Under the pieces are notes generated by a model. It had not been told where the DNA came from and did not search any database. It saw nothing but the letters and a program-made list of their open reading frames with translations. Of a stretch of 64,000 nt of DNA, positions 41,637 through 51,288 are shown piece after piece. The position numbers were made by a program, and so were the translations under genes. This stretch comes from an uncultured Eubacteriales bacterium. GTDB taxonomy: Bacteria > Bacillota > Clostridia > Oscillospirales > UBA644. The stretch is from contig CAKSBH010000003.1 of the NCBI GenBank assembly GCA_934438175.1, positions 62,001 to 126,000 of the forward strand, given 5' to 3'. Every line of letters begins with the position of its first letter. Position 1 is the first letter of the stretch.

Positions 41637-42129
41637 CCACATTCCTCCAAAAGCGGCTTGTCCCGAACCAGCGAACAATCAGATAGACCACAACCGTCAC
41701 CGGCAACGTCATCAACAATTTGGGAAGCGTAACCGAAAGCAGGGCTTCTCCCACATGTTTTCCTCCCCGCAAAGCATACTCTGCCGCCGAAAGGACATCC
41801 CGCACAAACAAGGCCGCCGAAACGAACAGCAGCGCCGCCGGAAGCCCCGGACGGATCTTTTCTCCGCTGACCGCTCCGATCAGATAACCAACCGCCGCAT
41901 ACAGGATTGCGGTCATTCCGAACAGTCCACCGCCCGCCAGATCCAGAAGCAGACCGGAACACAAACCGAGAAGGGCACCGACTTTTTCATTTTCCGTCAA
42001 TGCCACACACACAACAGCGGCAAGGACATAACAAGGTCCGACACCGTGGAATGTGAACGGAATCGTCACCCGGGAAAGCAAAAACATCAAAAAGCAGAAA
42101 AATCCGTACAGTACAGCCCGTTTTTTCAT
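41623..42129 (-). CDS. mreD: Rod shape-determining protein MreD
   Basis: A 168-residue membrane protein with about five helices, of MreD length and position (between mreC and mrdA); sequence is poorly conserved in this family. The start overlaps the mreC stop by 4 bp. Confidence 0.88.
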   Translation of the reverse strand: MKKRAVLYGFFCFLMFLLSRVTIPFTFHGVGPCYVLAAVVCVALTENEKVGALLGLCSGLLLDLAGGGLFGMTAILYAAVGYLIGAVSGEKIRPGLPAALLFVSAALFVRDVLSAAEYALRGGKHVGEALLSVTLPKLLMTLPVTVVVYLIVRWFGTSRFWRNVDEEY

Positions 42130-42977
42130 GACAGCGGATCCTCATGCTCAAAATTGATCAGGACAAACACCTTCTGCACGCGGGAAAATTCCACCGCAGG
42201 CGTAAGAACCGCACAGACCGAAAGCCCGTCCGGCTCGGTTTTCAGATCGCTTACCGTACCGAGGACAAGCCCCTTCGGATACCGTCCTCCCAAACCGGAG
42301 GTCACGGCAAGATCGCCGCGATTCACCATGGTATCGGTCGCCAGCGCCTTGAGTTCCAGTTGTCCGTTTGCCAACGCCGTGGCATTTCCCTCGGTATATC
42401 CGATCTCACCCGTACGCACAAGCAACGCACCGACCGAGAGGCGGGAATCTGCCACATAAGTGACGGAAGACCAGTTCAGACCCACCGTGCGCACAACGCC
42501 GACCAGTCCCTCGCCGGTTACCACAAGATCACCCTTTTTCACGCCTGCCGCCGTTCCGACATTGAGAGACAGTTCACACGTCCATCCGTCCGTCGAACGG
42601 GCAACGACCTGCGCCTCCGCATAAGTAAACTCCGGGTGTTCTTCCTGTAAATGCAGAAGAGAACGAAGCTGTTCGTTTTCATACTGCAGATAATATGTTT
42701 TTTCCGACTGCAATTTCTGTTGCAGAAGTTCCGCGCGCAATCTTTCGTTTTCTTCTTTCAGTGCCGGATATCCGGCAGCTGCTCCGAAGAAATCCCCGAT
42801 GCCGTTTCCGATACTTGTAAAAACCGTTTCCACCGGCGTAAAAACCGTGGAAATCAGTTCCCGGTGCGGAAGCCGGTCCAGCCCGAGGACGGCACACAGC
42901 ATAAAGCCAAGCAGAAAAGAGCCGATCAGAATCAGCACGGTCCGGAAATCCGGACGCTTATGACGATGTTTTGCCAC
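42126..42977 (-). CDS. mreC: Rod shape-determining protein MreC
   Basis: A 283-residue elongasome protein: N-terminal membrane helix (about 13-32), a coiled coil (about 70-110, PALKEENERLRAELLQ), and the beta-barrel domain with AGVKKGDLVVTGEGLVG, and DLAVTSGLGGRYPKGLVLG near the end. Start ATG 42977. Confidence 0.95.
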   Translation of the reverse strand: MAKHRHKRPDFRTVLILIGSFLLGFMLCAVLGLDRLPHRELISTVFTPVETVFTSIGNGIGDFFGAAAGYPALKEENERLRAELLQQKLQSEKTYYLQYENEQLRSLLHLQEEHPEFTYAEAQVVARSTDGWTCELSLNVGTAAGVKKGDLVVTGEGLVGVVRTVGLNWSSVTYVADSRLSVGALLVRTGEIGYTEGNATALANGQLELKALATDTMVNRGDLAVTSGLGGRYPKGLVLGTVSDLKTEPDGLSVCAVLTPAVEFSRVQKVFVLINFEHEDPLS

Positions 42978-42991
42978 AACGTATTCCTCCG

Positions 42992-43987
42992 CTATGATTC
43001 TCTGCGTTCAAGAACACGCAGGATGGAAAGACCGGTTCCGGCGCCTCTTGCCACACACACCAACGGTTCTTCCGCCGTGACGGAAGCAAGCCCCGTACTT
43101 TCCATAATCACATCATTCCAGCCGCGAAGCAGCGCCCCGCCTCCGCACAGAAGAATCGGATTCTCCTGCACACCCGCCGCGAGATCCGGCGGAAGTTTTT
43201 CCAGCAACGCCACAAGCGAATCCGTCAGCACATGCACGCTGTCGCGCAAAGCATTCCGGATATCCTCGGACGAAAGCACAAAACTCACCGGAAGTCCCTG
43301 CAAAAGATCCCGCCCGCTCAGGGTAATGAAATCCATCCGCAGCATCTCGCACACGGTTCCGATCTTCTTCTTGACCTGTTCGGCGGTGGAGTTCCCGATC
43401 AGAATGTTGTAATTTTTGCGCACATACGACACGATATCCTCATCAAACCGTGAGCCGCTTACGTCTGAAGTCACGGTAGCAAGAACTCTTCCGTCCGAAA
43501 TTGCGGAGATCTCCGTTTTTCCGCCGCCGATATCCATAACAATCTGACCTTTTGTGGAACACACGTCCACGCCGCCGCCGATGGCGGCAGCCAACGCGTT
43601 TTCCATCAGAACAACGCGCCCCGCGCCCGCCGCACGCACGGCATCCCGGACGGCATTCCGTTCTACGGCGGTGGCATTGGCGGGAACCGCCACCACAACC
43701 ATCGGACGCCAGAACGATTTACGAACCGTGTTCATATAGGACCGCAGCATCGTCACGGTGCGATGATAATCGGAAATCACACCGTTGTGCACCAACGGCA
43801 CATACGTCAGCATTTCCGGCGTTCTGCCCGCCATATCCCGTGCCCGGTTTCCCAGCGCGACAATCCGTTCGGGATTGTAGGTTTCACACACCAGGGATGA
43901 CGCTTCTTCCAGAACAACGCCCCTGTCTCTCCGGTACAGCATGGTGCTGCAGCTCCCCAGAGAAAGCCCGTAATACATTGCATTCAT
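42992..43987 (-). CDS. MreB-like actin-fold protein with altered nucleotide site
   Basis: A 331-residue actin-fold protein at the mreB position. MreB-like blocks are plain: ALGNRARDMAGRTPEML, VPANATAVERNAVRDA, QIVMDIGGGKTEISAISDG, NILIGNSTAEQVKKKIG. The first phosphate loop, usually DLGTAN, is SLGSCS (residues 9-14); the IEEP catalytic block is MENA (128-131); and the second phosphate loop GGGTTE is GGGKTE, with Lys157. It may bind or hydrolyse ATP poorly. Start ATG 43987 follows GGAGA; an in-frame TTG at 43993 overlaps the maf stop. Confidence 0.88.
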   Translation of the reverse strand: MNAMYYGLSLGSCSTMLYRRDRGVVLEEASSLVCETYNPERIVALGNRARDMAGRTPEMLTYVPLVHNGVISDYHRTVTMLRSYMNTVRKSFWRPMVVVAVPANATAVERNAVRDAVRAAGAGRVVLMENALAAAIGGGVDVCSTKGQIVMDIGGGKTEISAISDGRVLATVTSDVSGSRFDEDIVSYVRKNYNILIGNSTAEQVKKKIGTVCEMLRMDFITLSGRDLLQGLPVSFVLSSEDIRNALRDSVHVLTDSLVALLEKLPPDLAAGVQENPILLCGGGALLRGWNDVIMESTGLASVTAEEPLVCVARGAGTGLSILRVLERRES

Positions 43988-43989
43988 TT

Positions 43990-44574
43990 TCAAAAATCTC
44001 CGATTCCCGCTTCACGCAACATATCCGCAAGCGTGCAAAGCGGCAGTCCCATCACATTGAAATAATCGCCCTCAATCCGTTCGATCAGATCGGCGCCTCT
44101 GCCCTGAATGCCGTAGGCGCCTGCCTTGTCCATCGGCTCCCCGCTGTCTACGTATCGTTCAATTTCCGCATCGGACAGATTCCGGAAATGCACACGGGTG
44201 GCACACACCCGGCAATCCTCCCGCACCATGTTGCGCGACCCGTCCGTCCGAAGCACGCAGACCCCGGTATATACGGTGTGCGGCTTTCCGGACAATTCCC
44301 GCAGCATCCGGCATGCGTCCGAACGGTCTTTCGGCTTGCCGAGAATCTCCCCGTCCGGAGCGGCGACAACGGTATCGGCGGAAATGATGCAGGCATCGGG
44401 CTGCTGAGAGGCAACACTTCTGCCCTTCAGCAAAGCAAGACGGCGCACAAGCTCCGGTGCTTCGTAAGAACCGATGTTCTCATCCGCGTCCGAAGGGCAC
44501 ACCTCATAGGAAATTCCAATCTGTGTTAAAAGTTCCCGGCGGCGCGGCGAGCCGGATGCCAGAACCCATCTCAT
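43990..44574 (-). CDS. maf: Maf-family nucleotide pyrophosphatase
   Basis: A 194-residue protein hydrolysing non-canonical or pyrimidine nucleoside triphosphates. Features: LASGSPRRRELL (5-16), DADENIG, ISADTVVAAPDGEILGKPKD, TGVCVL, and GAYGIQGRGADLIERIEGDYFNVMGLPL near the end (shown by GAYGIQG). It heads the mre operon, a common place for maf. Start ATG 44574 follows AGAGGTGG. Confidence 0.94.
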   Translation of the reverse strand: MRWVLASGSPRRRELLTQIGISYEVCPSDADENIGSYEAPELVRRLALLKGRSVASQQPDACIISADTVVAAPDGEILGKPKDRSDACRMLRELSGKPHTVYTGVCVLRTDGSRNMVREDCRVCATRVHFRNLSDAEIERYVDSGEPMDKAGAYGIQGRGADLIERIEGDYFNVMGLPLCTLADMLREAGIGDF

Positions 44575-44610
44575 GCAGACTTCCACCTCTTTAAAAAATT
44601 ATTATTATAT

Positions 44611-44639
44611 ATAATAGCATATTTTCTTTGCATTTTCAA
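44611..44639 (-). promoter_or_regulatory. Promoter of the maf-mre-mrdA-minD-hisS operon
   Basis: Minus-strand TTGAAA (44639-44634), 17-bp spacer, TATTAT (44616-44611), within a very AT-rich stretch. Confidence 0.75.
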
Positions 44640-44692
44640 CCACTCTTTCTGTAAATTTATCAAACATTTTTATTTTTTCGCACGCCGCCCTC

Positions 44693-44721
44693 TTGACAAA
44701 CCCGACAAAAAGGTGTACACT
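44693..44721 (+). promoter_or_regulatory. Promoter of the marR-ABC exporter operon
   Basis: TTGACA (44693-44698), 17-bp spacer, TACACT (44716-44721). Confidence 0.8.
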
Positions 44722-44729
44722 TCCATTCG

Positions 44730-44745
44730 TTAGTTTCCTAACTAA
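44730..44745. promoter_or_regulatory. Probable MarR operator
   Basis: TTAGTT-TCCT-AACTAA is a perfect palindrome (arms 44730-44735 and 44740-44745) at about +1 to +17 relative to the promoter. GTTAG/CTAAC (44729-44742) forms a second overlapping palindrome. Position and form suit autorepression by the MarR protein encoded next. Confidence 0.7.
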
Positions 44746-44791
44746 ATGTTTTGGCTTCTGTCCGGGAAGCCGACAGAAAGGAAGAATCCAT

Positions 44792-45238
44792 ATGAAAAAC
44801 CGGCAACCGCCTCCCCAAAAGCACGAACACATCAGTCATCAGATGATGACGGTTACCCACCGGCACGACAATCGCATCCGGCAGCGCATGGAGGGAATTG
44901 GCATCACCCGTGCCATCGGACCGCTGCTGTTTGAAATCTCCCGGAGCGAGGGAATTTCACAACGGGAACTTGCCTCGCGGATGCACTTCCGGGCATCGAG
45001 CATCAGTGTCACCATTCAGAAGATGTGTGAAACGGGTTTGATCCGGCGTGAAGAAAACGCTTCGGATGCGCGGAGGGATGCCCTGTATCTGACGGAAAAA
45101 GGACGTGCCTGCCAGCAGAAAATCCACACCACCTTTGACGAACTGGAAGAAGAATTTCTTGCCCCGCTGAATGAGGAAGAACGGCGACAGTTACGGAATC
45201 TTCTGGAGAAGCTTCTGCAGGAAAACGAACAGAAATGA
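44792..45238 (+). CDS. MarR-family transcriptional regulator
   Basis: A 148-residue winged-helix regulator; recognition helix region QRELASRMHFRASSISVTIQKM (about 59-80) and the wing SDARRDALYLTEKG. The N-terminus (first 28 residues) is His- and Pro-rich (PPPQKHEHISHQMMTVTHRHD), which may matter for ligand or metal response. Start ATG 44792 follows GAAAGGAAG. It precedes a two-subunit ABC exporter by 13 bp and probably represses it. Confidence 0.92.
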   Translation: MKNRQPPPQKHEHISHQMMTVTHRHDNRIRQRMEGIGITRAIGPLLFEISRSEGISQRELASRMHFRASSISVTIQKMCETGLIRREENASDARRDALYLTEKGRACQQKIHTTFDELEEEFLAPLNEEERRQLRNLLEKLLQENEQK

Positions 45239-45251
45239 AAGGATTTATTTT

Positions 45252-47006
45252 ATGAAACGATGGTTCAAATACATCAAACCCTATCTGCCGTATTTCATCA
45301 TCGGACCGCTGTGCATGATTGCGGAAGTCGTCGGAGAAGTCGTTATGCCGAAGCTTCTGGCAAACGTCATCAACGGTGCCAACGACGGCGTGCTGACCTG
45401 GCAGTCCTCGCTGGGAACCATGGGGCTGATGATCCTCTGTGCCGTGCTGATGATGCTGGGCGGCGTGGGCGGCGCATATTTCGGAGCAAAGGCCTCTGTC
45501 AATTTTGCCGCAGACCTGCGGCGGGACATGTACGGTGCCATTCAGCGGTTCTCCTTTGCCAACATCGACCGTTTCAGCACCGGCTCGCTCGTTACACGTC
45601 TGACCAATGACGTAACCCAGGTTCAGAACTTTGTCAATATGATTCTCCGCATGGCGCTCCGCGCGCCGGGCATGCTGATTGCCGCCCTGATTATGGCAAT
45701 CACCATGCAGCCGAAGTTGTCCACCGTCTTTGCCGTCAGCATTCCTCTGATGCTGATTGCCGTCGGAGCAATCATCTCGCAGGGATTTCCCCGCTTTTCC
45801 AGAATGCAGACCAAGATGGACGCCCTGAACTCCCGCGTGCAGGAAAACGTCACCAATGTGCGTGTGGTCAAAAGCTTTGTAAGAGAAGATTACGAAATTG
45901 ACAAGTTCCGCGCCGCAAACGCCGATCTGAAAAAAAGCGGGATGTCCGCTATGCGCATTATGATTTTCATGTCTCCGGTCATCACCCTGTTCATGAACGC
46001 CACCGTCCTTGTGGTTGTGTGGCTGGGCGGAGGCATTGTTCTGGACGGTGGAATGCCGGTGGGCGATCTTTCGGCGTTTCTCACCTATGTCACCCAGATT
46101 CTCTCCTCGCTGATGATGGTTACCATGCTGCTGATGTTCTCCTCACGGGCACTGGCATCCGGACGGCGTATCGCCGAGGTTCTGGACGAAGTTCCAGATC
46201 TTTCCGACGAAAACGCACGGGAGCCGGAACGGCATGTTGAAAACGGAGACATTGAATTCGACCACGTTTCTTTCCGCTATTACAAAAACAGCGACGACCT
46301 GGTTCTGGATGATATCTGCCTGAAGATTCCCGCACACGCAACCGTGGGAATCATCGGTTCTACCGGCTGCGGAAAGACCACATTGGTATCCCTGATCAGC
46401 CGGCTGTACGACGCAGACGAAGGATGCGTCCGGGTAGACGGCGTGGACGTCCGGGACTACTCCCTGAAAAATCTGCGCGACGGCGTAGGAGTTGTGTTGC
46501 AGAAGAACACCCTTTTCTCCGGCACAATCGCAGAAAATCTGCGCTGGGGCGATGAAAACGCCTCTGACGAAGAGGTCCGGGATGCCGCCAAACGCGCCCA
46601 GGCAGACAAATTTGTTTCTTCGTTCCCCCATGGCTATGACACCTTGCTGGAGCAGGGCGGAACCAACGTTTCCGGAGGACAGAAGCAGCGTCTCTGCATT
46701 GCCCGCGCGTTGCTCAAAAAGCCGAAAATCATCGTCCTGGATGACTCCACATCGGCAGTCGACACGGCGACCGAAGCGCAGATCCGCCGCGCTTTCCGGG
46801 AAGAGCTGCAGGATTCCACCAAGATCATCATTGCCCAGCGCATCTCATCGGTTATGGATGCCGATCTCATTGTCGTTATGAACGACGGCAGAATTACCGG
46901 AACAGGCACCCACGATGAACTTTTGAAGAACAATACGGAATATCAGGAAATCTACGATTCCCAGATGGATCGGAAGGAGGCGGGCACGGATGGCAAGATC
47001 GCTTGA
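45252..47006 (+). CDS. ABC exporter subunit 1 (TM287-like, degenerate Walker B)
   Basis: A 584-residue half-transporter: six membrane helices (about 10-310) and an ATPase domain with Walker A GSTGCGKTT, signature NVSGGQKQRLCIARALL and Walker B IIVLDDSTSAVD, where the catalytic Glu is Asp. This is the pattern of the non-canonical subunit in heterodimeric multidrug exporters. The end overlaps the next gene by 17 bp. Confidence 0.93.
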   Translation: MKRWFKYIKPYLPYFIIGPLCMIAEVVGEVVMPKLLANVINGANDGVLTWQSSLGTMGLMILCAVLMMLGGVGGAYFGAKASVNFAADLRRDMYGAIQRFSFANIDRFSTGSLVTRLTNDVTQVQNFVNMILRMALRAPGMLIAALIMAITMQPKLSTVFAVSIPLMLIAVGAIISQGFPRFSRMQTKMDALNSRVQENVTNVRVVKSFVREDYEIDKFRAANADLKKSGMSAMRIMIFMSPVITLFMNATVLVVVWLGGGIVLDGGMPVGDLSAFLTYVTQILSSLMMVTMLLMFSSRALASGRRIAEVLDEVPDLSDENAREPERHVENGDIEFDHVSFRYYKNSDDLVLDDICLKIPAHATVGIIGSTGCGKTTLVSLISRLYDADEGCVRVDGVDVRDYSLKNLRDGVGVVLQKNTLFSGTIAENLRWGDENASDEEVRDAAKRAQADKFVSSFPHGYDTLLEQGGTNVSGGQKQRLCIARALLKKPKIIVLDDSTSAVDTATEAQIRRAFREELQDSTKIIIAQRISSVMDADLIVVMNDGRITGTGTHDELLKNNTEYQEIYDSQMDRKEAGTDGKIA

Positions 47007-48942
47007 AGAACTGCGTCGGCAATACAACAGTACGGCAAATTCCAAAGGAGGAATGCCCGGACGCGGAAGAGGCCCGGGCGGTCCGGGGCGCGGAATGGGA
47101 GGCAAGCCGAAAAACTCCGCAAAAACGGTTGCCCGGATTCTCTCCTATCTGCGCGGATACCGGTTACGGTTTGTTCTGGTGCTGGTTCTGATGCTGATTA
47201 ACACGCTCACCTCTCTGCTCGGCTCCTATCTGATGGCTCCGATCATCGACAAACTGACCCTGGCGGTCAATCCCGATGCCGACATTCAGATGAGCGCGGT
47301 GGAAACCGTAGCGGACCGCATCATCTCCGCCGTTGCCCCCGCTCTGGATTCCCTGACGGAAAACCATGTTTTGGGTTATATCCTGGCGGCGATTCTCCTG
47401 CTTGGGTGCATTTATCTGATCGGAATTCTGACCTCATATATCCAGGCACGGCTGATGCTCTCCATCTCACAGGGAGCGGTGGAAAAGATCCGGAACGATC
47501 TGTTTTCCAAGCTGCAGCATCTTCCCGTGCGGTATTTTGATTCCAACCCGCACGGTGAGATTATGAGCCGCTTCACCAACGACATTGACAACATCGACGT
47601 GATGCTCAACAACTCTCTTACCTCGCTTGTTTCCGGCACGGTCACCCTGATCGGAACCCTGGTATTCATGATCTCCACCAGCTGGATCCTTACGCTGGTC
47701 ACAGTTGTTTTCACCCCGTTGTTTCTGTTCGGCGGCAATGCCATCGCGCGTCAGAGCGGAAAATACTACAGCGGTCAGCAGGCAGCGCTCGGTGCGGTCA
47801 ACGGCTATATGGAAGAAACCGTCACCGGGCAGAAAATCGTCAAGGTCTTCAACCACGAAGACACCTGCGTTCAGGAATTCGGAGAACTCAACGACGATAT
47901 GCGGGACAAGCAGTTCAAAGCCAATTTCTGGGGTGGCGTGATGGGACCTATTATGGGAAACACCTCGCAGATCTCCTATGCCGTCACCGTCGGTGTAGGC
48001 GGCGTTCTCATGTGTCTCTCCGGACTGACCCCCGGTGCGTTGACGGTCTTTGCGCAATACTCCCGTCAGTTCTCCATGCCCATCAACATGATTTCGCAGC
48101 AGATGAGTACCGTATTTGCGGCTCTCGCCGGAGCGGAACGCGTTTTTGCCGTCATGGATGAGCCGCCGGAAACACCGGATGCTCCGGATGCAAAGTGCCT
48201 TCCGGAAATCCGGGGCGATGTCGTGATGGAGCATGTCTCCTTCGGATATCTGCCGGGCACAACCGTTCTGAAAGACATTTCGCTGTATGCGCACCCCGGG
48301 CAGAAAATTGCCTTTGTCGGCTCGACCGGTGCCGGGAAAACCACGGTTACCAACCTGCTTTCCCGTTTCTACGACACGCAGGAAGGCACCATCACCATTG
48401 ATGGCGTCAACATCCGGGACATCCGCCGGGATGAGTTGCGCCGCAACATTGCCATGGTTCTTCAGGACACCCACCTTTTTACGGGAACCGTTATGGAGAA
48501 CATCCGTTACGGCAGGCCGGATGCCTCGGACGAAGATGTGATTGCCGCCGCAAAAACGGCAAGCGCACACAGCTTCATTCTGCGGCTGGAAAAGGGCTAC
48601 CAGACCGTTCTGGAAGGCGACGGCGCCAACCTCTCACAGGGACAGCGGCAGCTGCTCAACATTGCCCGTGCCGCTCTTTCCAAAGCGCCGATTCTGGTGC
48701 TTGACGAAGCCACGTCCTCCGTAGATACCCGCACGGAGCGTCACATCGAGCACGGCATGGACCGGCTGATGAAAAACCGGACCACGTTTGTCATCGCCCA
48801 CCGCCTTTCCACCGTCCGCAACGCAGACGCCATTCTGGTTCTGGAACGCGGACAGATTCTGGAACGCGGTTCTCATGAGGAACTACTCAAGCTGCACGGA
48901 AGATATTATGAGCTGTACACCGGCATAAAAGAATTGGACTGA
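46990..48942 (+). CDS. ABC exporter subunit 2 (TM288-like)
   Basis: A 650-residue half-transporter with a Gly/Arg-rich N-terminal extension (GGMPGRGRGPGGPGRGMGG, about 16-34), six helices, Walker A GSTGAGKTT, Walker B ILVLDEATSSVD with the canonical Glu, and the altered signature LSQGQRQLL. With subunit 1 this makes a heterodimer having one consensus and one degenerate ATP site. Substrate unknown; drug efflux is likely from the MarR context. Confidence 0.94.
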   Translation: MARSLEELRRQYNSTANSKGGMPGRGRGPGGPGRGMGGKPKNSAKTVARILSYLRGYRLRFVLVLVLMLINTLTSLLGSYLMAPIIDKLTLAVNPDADIQMSAVETVADRIISAVAPALDSLTENHVLGYILAAILLLGCIYLIGILTSYIQARLMLSISQGAVEKIRNDLFSKLQHLPVRYFDSNPHGEIMSRFTNDIDNIDVMLNNSLTSLVSGTVTLIGTLVFMISTSWILTLVTVVFTPLFLFGGNAIARQSGKYYSGQQAALGAVNGYMEETVTGQKIVKVFNHEDTCVQEFGELNDDMRDKQFKANFWGGVMGPIMGNTSQISYAVTVGVGGVLMCLSGLTPGALTVFAQYSRQFSMPINMISQQMSTVFAALAGAERVFAVMDEPPETPDAPDAKCLPEIRGDVVMEHVSFGYLPGTTVLKDISLYAHPGQKIAFVGSTGAGKTTVTNLLSRFYDTQEGTITIDGVNIRDIRRDELRRNIAMVLQDTHLFTGTVMENIRYGRPDASDEDVIAAAKTASAHSFILRLEKGYQTVLEGDGANLSQGQRQLLNIARAALSKAPILVLDEATSSVDTRTERHIEHGMDRLMKNRTTFVIAHRLSTVRNADAILVLERGQILERGSHEELLKLHGRYYELYTGIKELD

Positions 48943-48952
48943 TAAAATTGCA

Positions 48953-48997
48953 GATAAAGTGAGCGTCCGCAAGACATTTGCGGACGCTCACTTTATC
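48953..48997. terminator. Bidirectional terminator
   Basis: A perfect 20-bp stem (48953-48972 with 48978-48997, 5-nt loop) between the convergent exporter operon and two-component system 3; T-richness is modest. Confidence 0.85.
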
Positions 48998-49007
48998 CTG
49001 TTCGTTT

Positions 49008-50459
49008 TTAATTCCGTGTATCCTTCTGCGGGGAAAGAGGCAGGACAATTTCAAACACAGCGCCGGAATCCGGGCTGTTGTTATAAGCGGAAATGGTGCC
49101 TCCGTTTGCTTCCACAACGGCTTTCGCAATGGAAAGTCCGAGACCGAATTTGCCTTTCGCCCCCTTGTAAAAACGTTCAAACAAATGCGGAAGATCTTCT
49201 TCACTGAAGCCGTTTCCATCGTCGGAAATGCGGATGAGCAGATGCTGCTCCTCCGGCTGAACAAAAACGGAAATCCTGCTTTTCGCATAGCGCAGATCGT
49301 TGGTCAGTATGTTGGTCAGAGCCGTTGCCATACTGTCGGCATCAACGTAAAGCGTCCGATCAGGAAGCTCATGGACTTCCACGGAGATCGGGGACGCCAG
49401 GACAAGACCCTTGACCCGACCGCAAACCTCGTCAAAGATGTCGTGCACCGAGACCTCCGAGCGCTGAATCGCACCTTCCGTTGTCTCAATCCGGGACAGA
49501 TACAGCACTTCACCCACCAGTTTTTCCAGCCGGGAGACCTGACCGAGAATCAGTTCATACGCCTCATCCGTATCCGTAAAAACACCATCCCGCAAGCCCT
49601 CAACGTAGCCGCGGATCGACATCAGGGGGGTGCGCAGCTCATGCGAGGCGTTTTGCAGAAACACCTTCTGGTTAAAGTCGTACGTCTGCATGTTCTGCGC
49701 CATTTCTTCCATGGACTGTGACAGATCCGCCAGCTCGTCATGCGTATGGATGGGAATCGTCTCGTCAAACTTCCGTTCGGCAATCAGCTGCGCGCGGTTT
49801 TTCAGACGCTTGATATTCGCCGTCAGCATATCCGAAATCAGAAAAGACACCAGGATGGAAAAAACGGACGCCAGCGCGAGCCCGATTCCGTAAAGCCGGA
49901 ACGCTGCGTTGACCGTACTGACCTCCATTCCGCCGGAAGCCAGCACGATATAGCCGATGATCTCTTGCGGAAATCCGTCCATCGTCCGTCGGGCAATGGG
50001 CTGAACCAGAACAAAATATTCCTGACCGTTGAGCAAAATTTTTCCGACCCCGTCCTGACGCAGACAGGGACGGATCGCTGAGGCAAACTCCGTTTCAAAA
50101 TTCTCACCGACCGACGCCTGCATCACGTCAATGTTCCTGCCGTCGTACAAGCTCAGGTCGGAATGCAGAATCAGAAGGGAAAAGTTGCTTCCCGCAATCT
50201 TCTCATACAGTTCATCCAGAACACCAGGAAGAAAGACACGGGACTCGTATTTTTTCAGAATCTGCGAATCCTCCATCAACTGCTTTTCAATGAGGGAAGA
50301 CGCATAATTATGCATAAACAACGAAACGAAGCCGAGAGAAACTCCTGCGACAAAAGCAACCACCAACAGAAACGAAATCAGAAGTTCCGACCGGATGGAA
50401 CAGAAAAAGGGGCTTTTTTTCTCGGAGTCGCAGGATGCGAAAGACTTCGGACCGATCAA
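49008..50459 (-). CDS. Sensor histidine kinase (two-component system 3)
   Basis: A 483-residue kinase: membrane helices at about 27-50 and 189-211 around a 140-residue external sensor, HAMP (about 212-265), NASHELRTPLMSI with His273, N-box-like TNILTNDLRYAKS, and G box GKFGLGLSIAKAVVEANGG. It overlaps the response regulator by 4 bp. The ATP-lid N box has TNILTNDLRY, where the usual NAxKY is NDLRY. Confidence 0.93.
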   Translation of the reverse strand: MIGPKSFASCDSEKKSPFFCSIRSELLISFLLVVAFVAGVSLGFVSLFMHNYASSLIEKQLMEDSQILKKYESRVFLPGVLDELYEKIAGSNFSLLILHSDLSLYDGRNIDVMQASVGENFETEFASAIRPCLRQDGVGKILLNGQEYFVLVQPIARRTMDGFPQEIIGYIVLASGGMEVSTVNAAFRLYGIGLALASVFSILVSFLISDMLTANIKRLKNRAQLIAERKFDETIPIHTHDELADLSQSMEEMAQNMQTYDFNQKVFLQNASHELRTPLMSIRGYVEGLRDGVFTDTDEAYELILGQVSRLEKLVGEVLYLSRIETTEGAIQRSEVSVHDIFDEVCGRVKGLVLASPISVEVHELPDRTLYVDADSMATALTNILTNDLRYAKSRISVFVQPEEQHLLIRISDDGNGFSEEDLPHLFERFYKGAKGKFGLGLSIAKAVVEANGGTISAYNNSPDSGAVFEIVLPLSPQKDTRN

Positions 50460-51166
50460 TCCGGTTCCTTGTCCGTCACCTTATACCCGTAGCCCCATAC
50501 GGTTTCGATGCTGAACTCCGTCCCGGCGGCATCCAGCTTTTTGCGGATCCGTTTTACCAGATCGTCCACCGCACGGGTGTCCCCCACATACTGATACCCC
50601 CAAATGTTTGACAACAGTTGATCCCGTGTAAATACACGGTTCTTGTTTTTCATCATAAACTGAATAAAATCGTATTCCATGGCGGTAAAAGCAATTTCCC
50701 GCTGCTCATCCCCATGAATCACCACGGCACGGCGCTCGGACGGATAAAGTTTCAGATCACGGCAGGACATGGATCCGTCCACACTTTTTTCCGTACTCAT
50801 CCCGTCAATACGGCGGAAGATGGCTTTGACACGCGCCACAAGCTCCCGGGGCGAAAACGGTTTCATCATATAATCGTCCGCACCCATCTCAATTCCGAGA
50901 ATCCGATCCAGCTCCTCGTCCCGTGCCGACACGATGATGATGGGCGTATTGGCACTCTTCCGAATCTCGTTGCACAGCTCAAATCCGGACATTCCCGGCA
51001 TCATAATATCGATGATAAGCATATCCGGCTCTCCTTCGCGGAAAGCGGAAAGAGCACTTTCTCCATCCTCAAATTCCTGAATCCGGTATCCTTCTTTTTC
51101 CAGATATGACCGGACAATGCAACGGATCGGTTCTTCGTCGTCAATGACAAAAATGGTTTTCGGCAT
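50456..51166 (-). CDS. OmpR-family response regulator (two-component system 3)
   Basis: A 236-residue regulator with Asp53 in IIDIMMPGMSG, Lys in MMKPFSPRELVARV, and a winged-helix domain ending in IETVWGYGYKV. First gene of the operon; good ribosome site before ATG 51166. Confidence 0.94.
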   Translation of the reverse strand: MPKTIFVIDDEEPIRCIVRSYLEKEGYRIQEFEDGESALSAFREGEPDMLIIDIMMPGMSGFELCNEIRKSANTPIIIVSARDEELDRILGIEMGADDYMMKPFSPRELVARVKAIFRRIDGMSTEKSVDGSMSCRDLKLYPSERRAVVIHGDEQREIAFTAMEYDFIQFMMKNKNRVFTRDQLLSNIWGYQYVGDTRAVDDLVKRIRKKLDAAGTEFSIETVWGYGYKVTDKEPD

Positions 51167-51206
51167 CTTTGTTCTCCTTTCGTTTTTTGACCTTTATGTT
51201 TCTTTG

Positions 51207-51235
51207 ATTATATCACGTTCCGACAAACAATGTAA
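51207..51235 (-). promoter_or_regulatory. Promoter of two-component system 3
   Basis: Minus-strand TATAAT (51212-51207) with TTACAT (51235-51230) at 17 bp; the -35 is weak but matches the one at 37114-37119. Confidence 0.6.
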
Positions 51236-51288
51236 AGAGGAGGAGGCGTTTTTTTTAAGAAAGTACGTAAAGTTGCCACAAAAAAACC

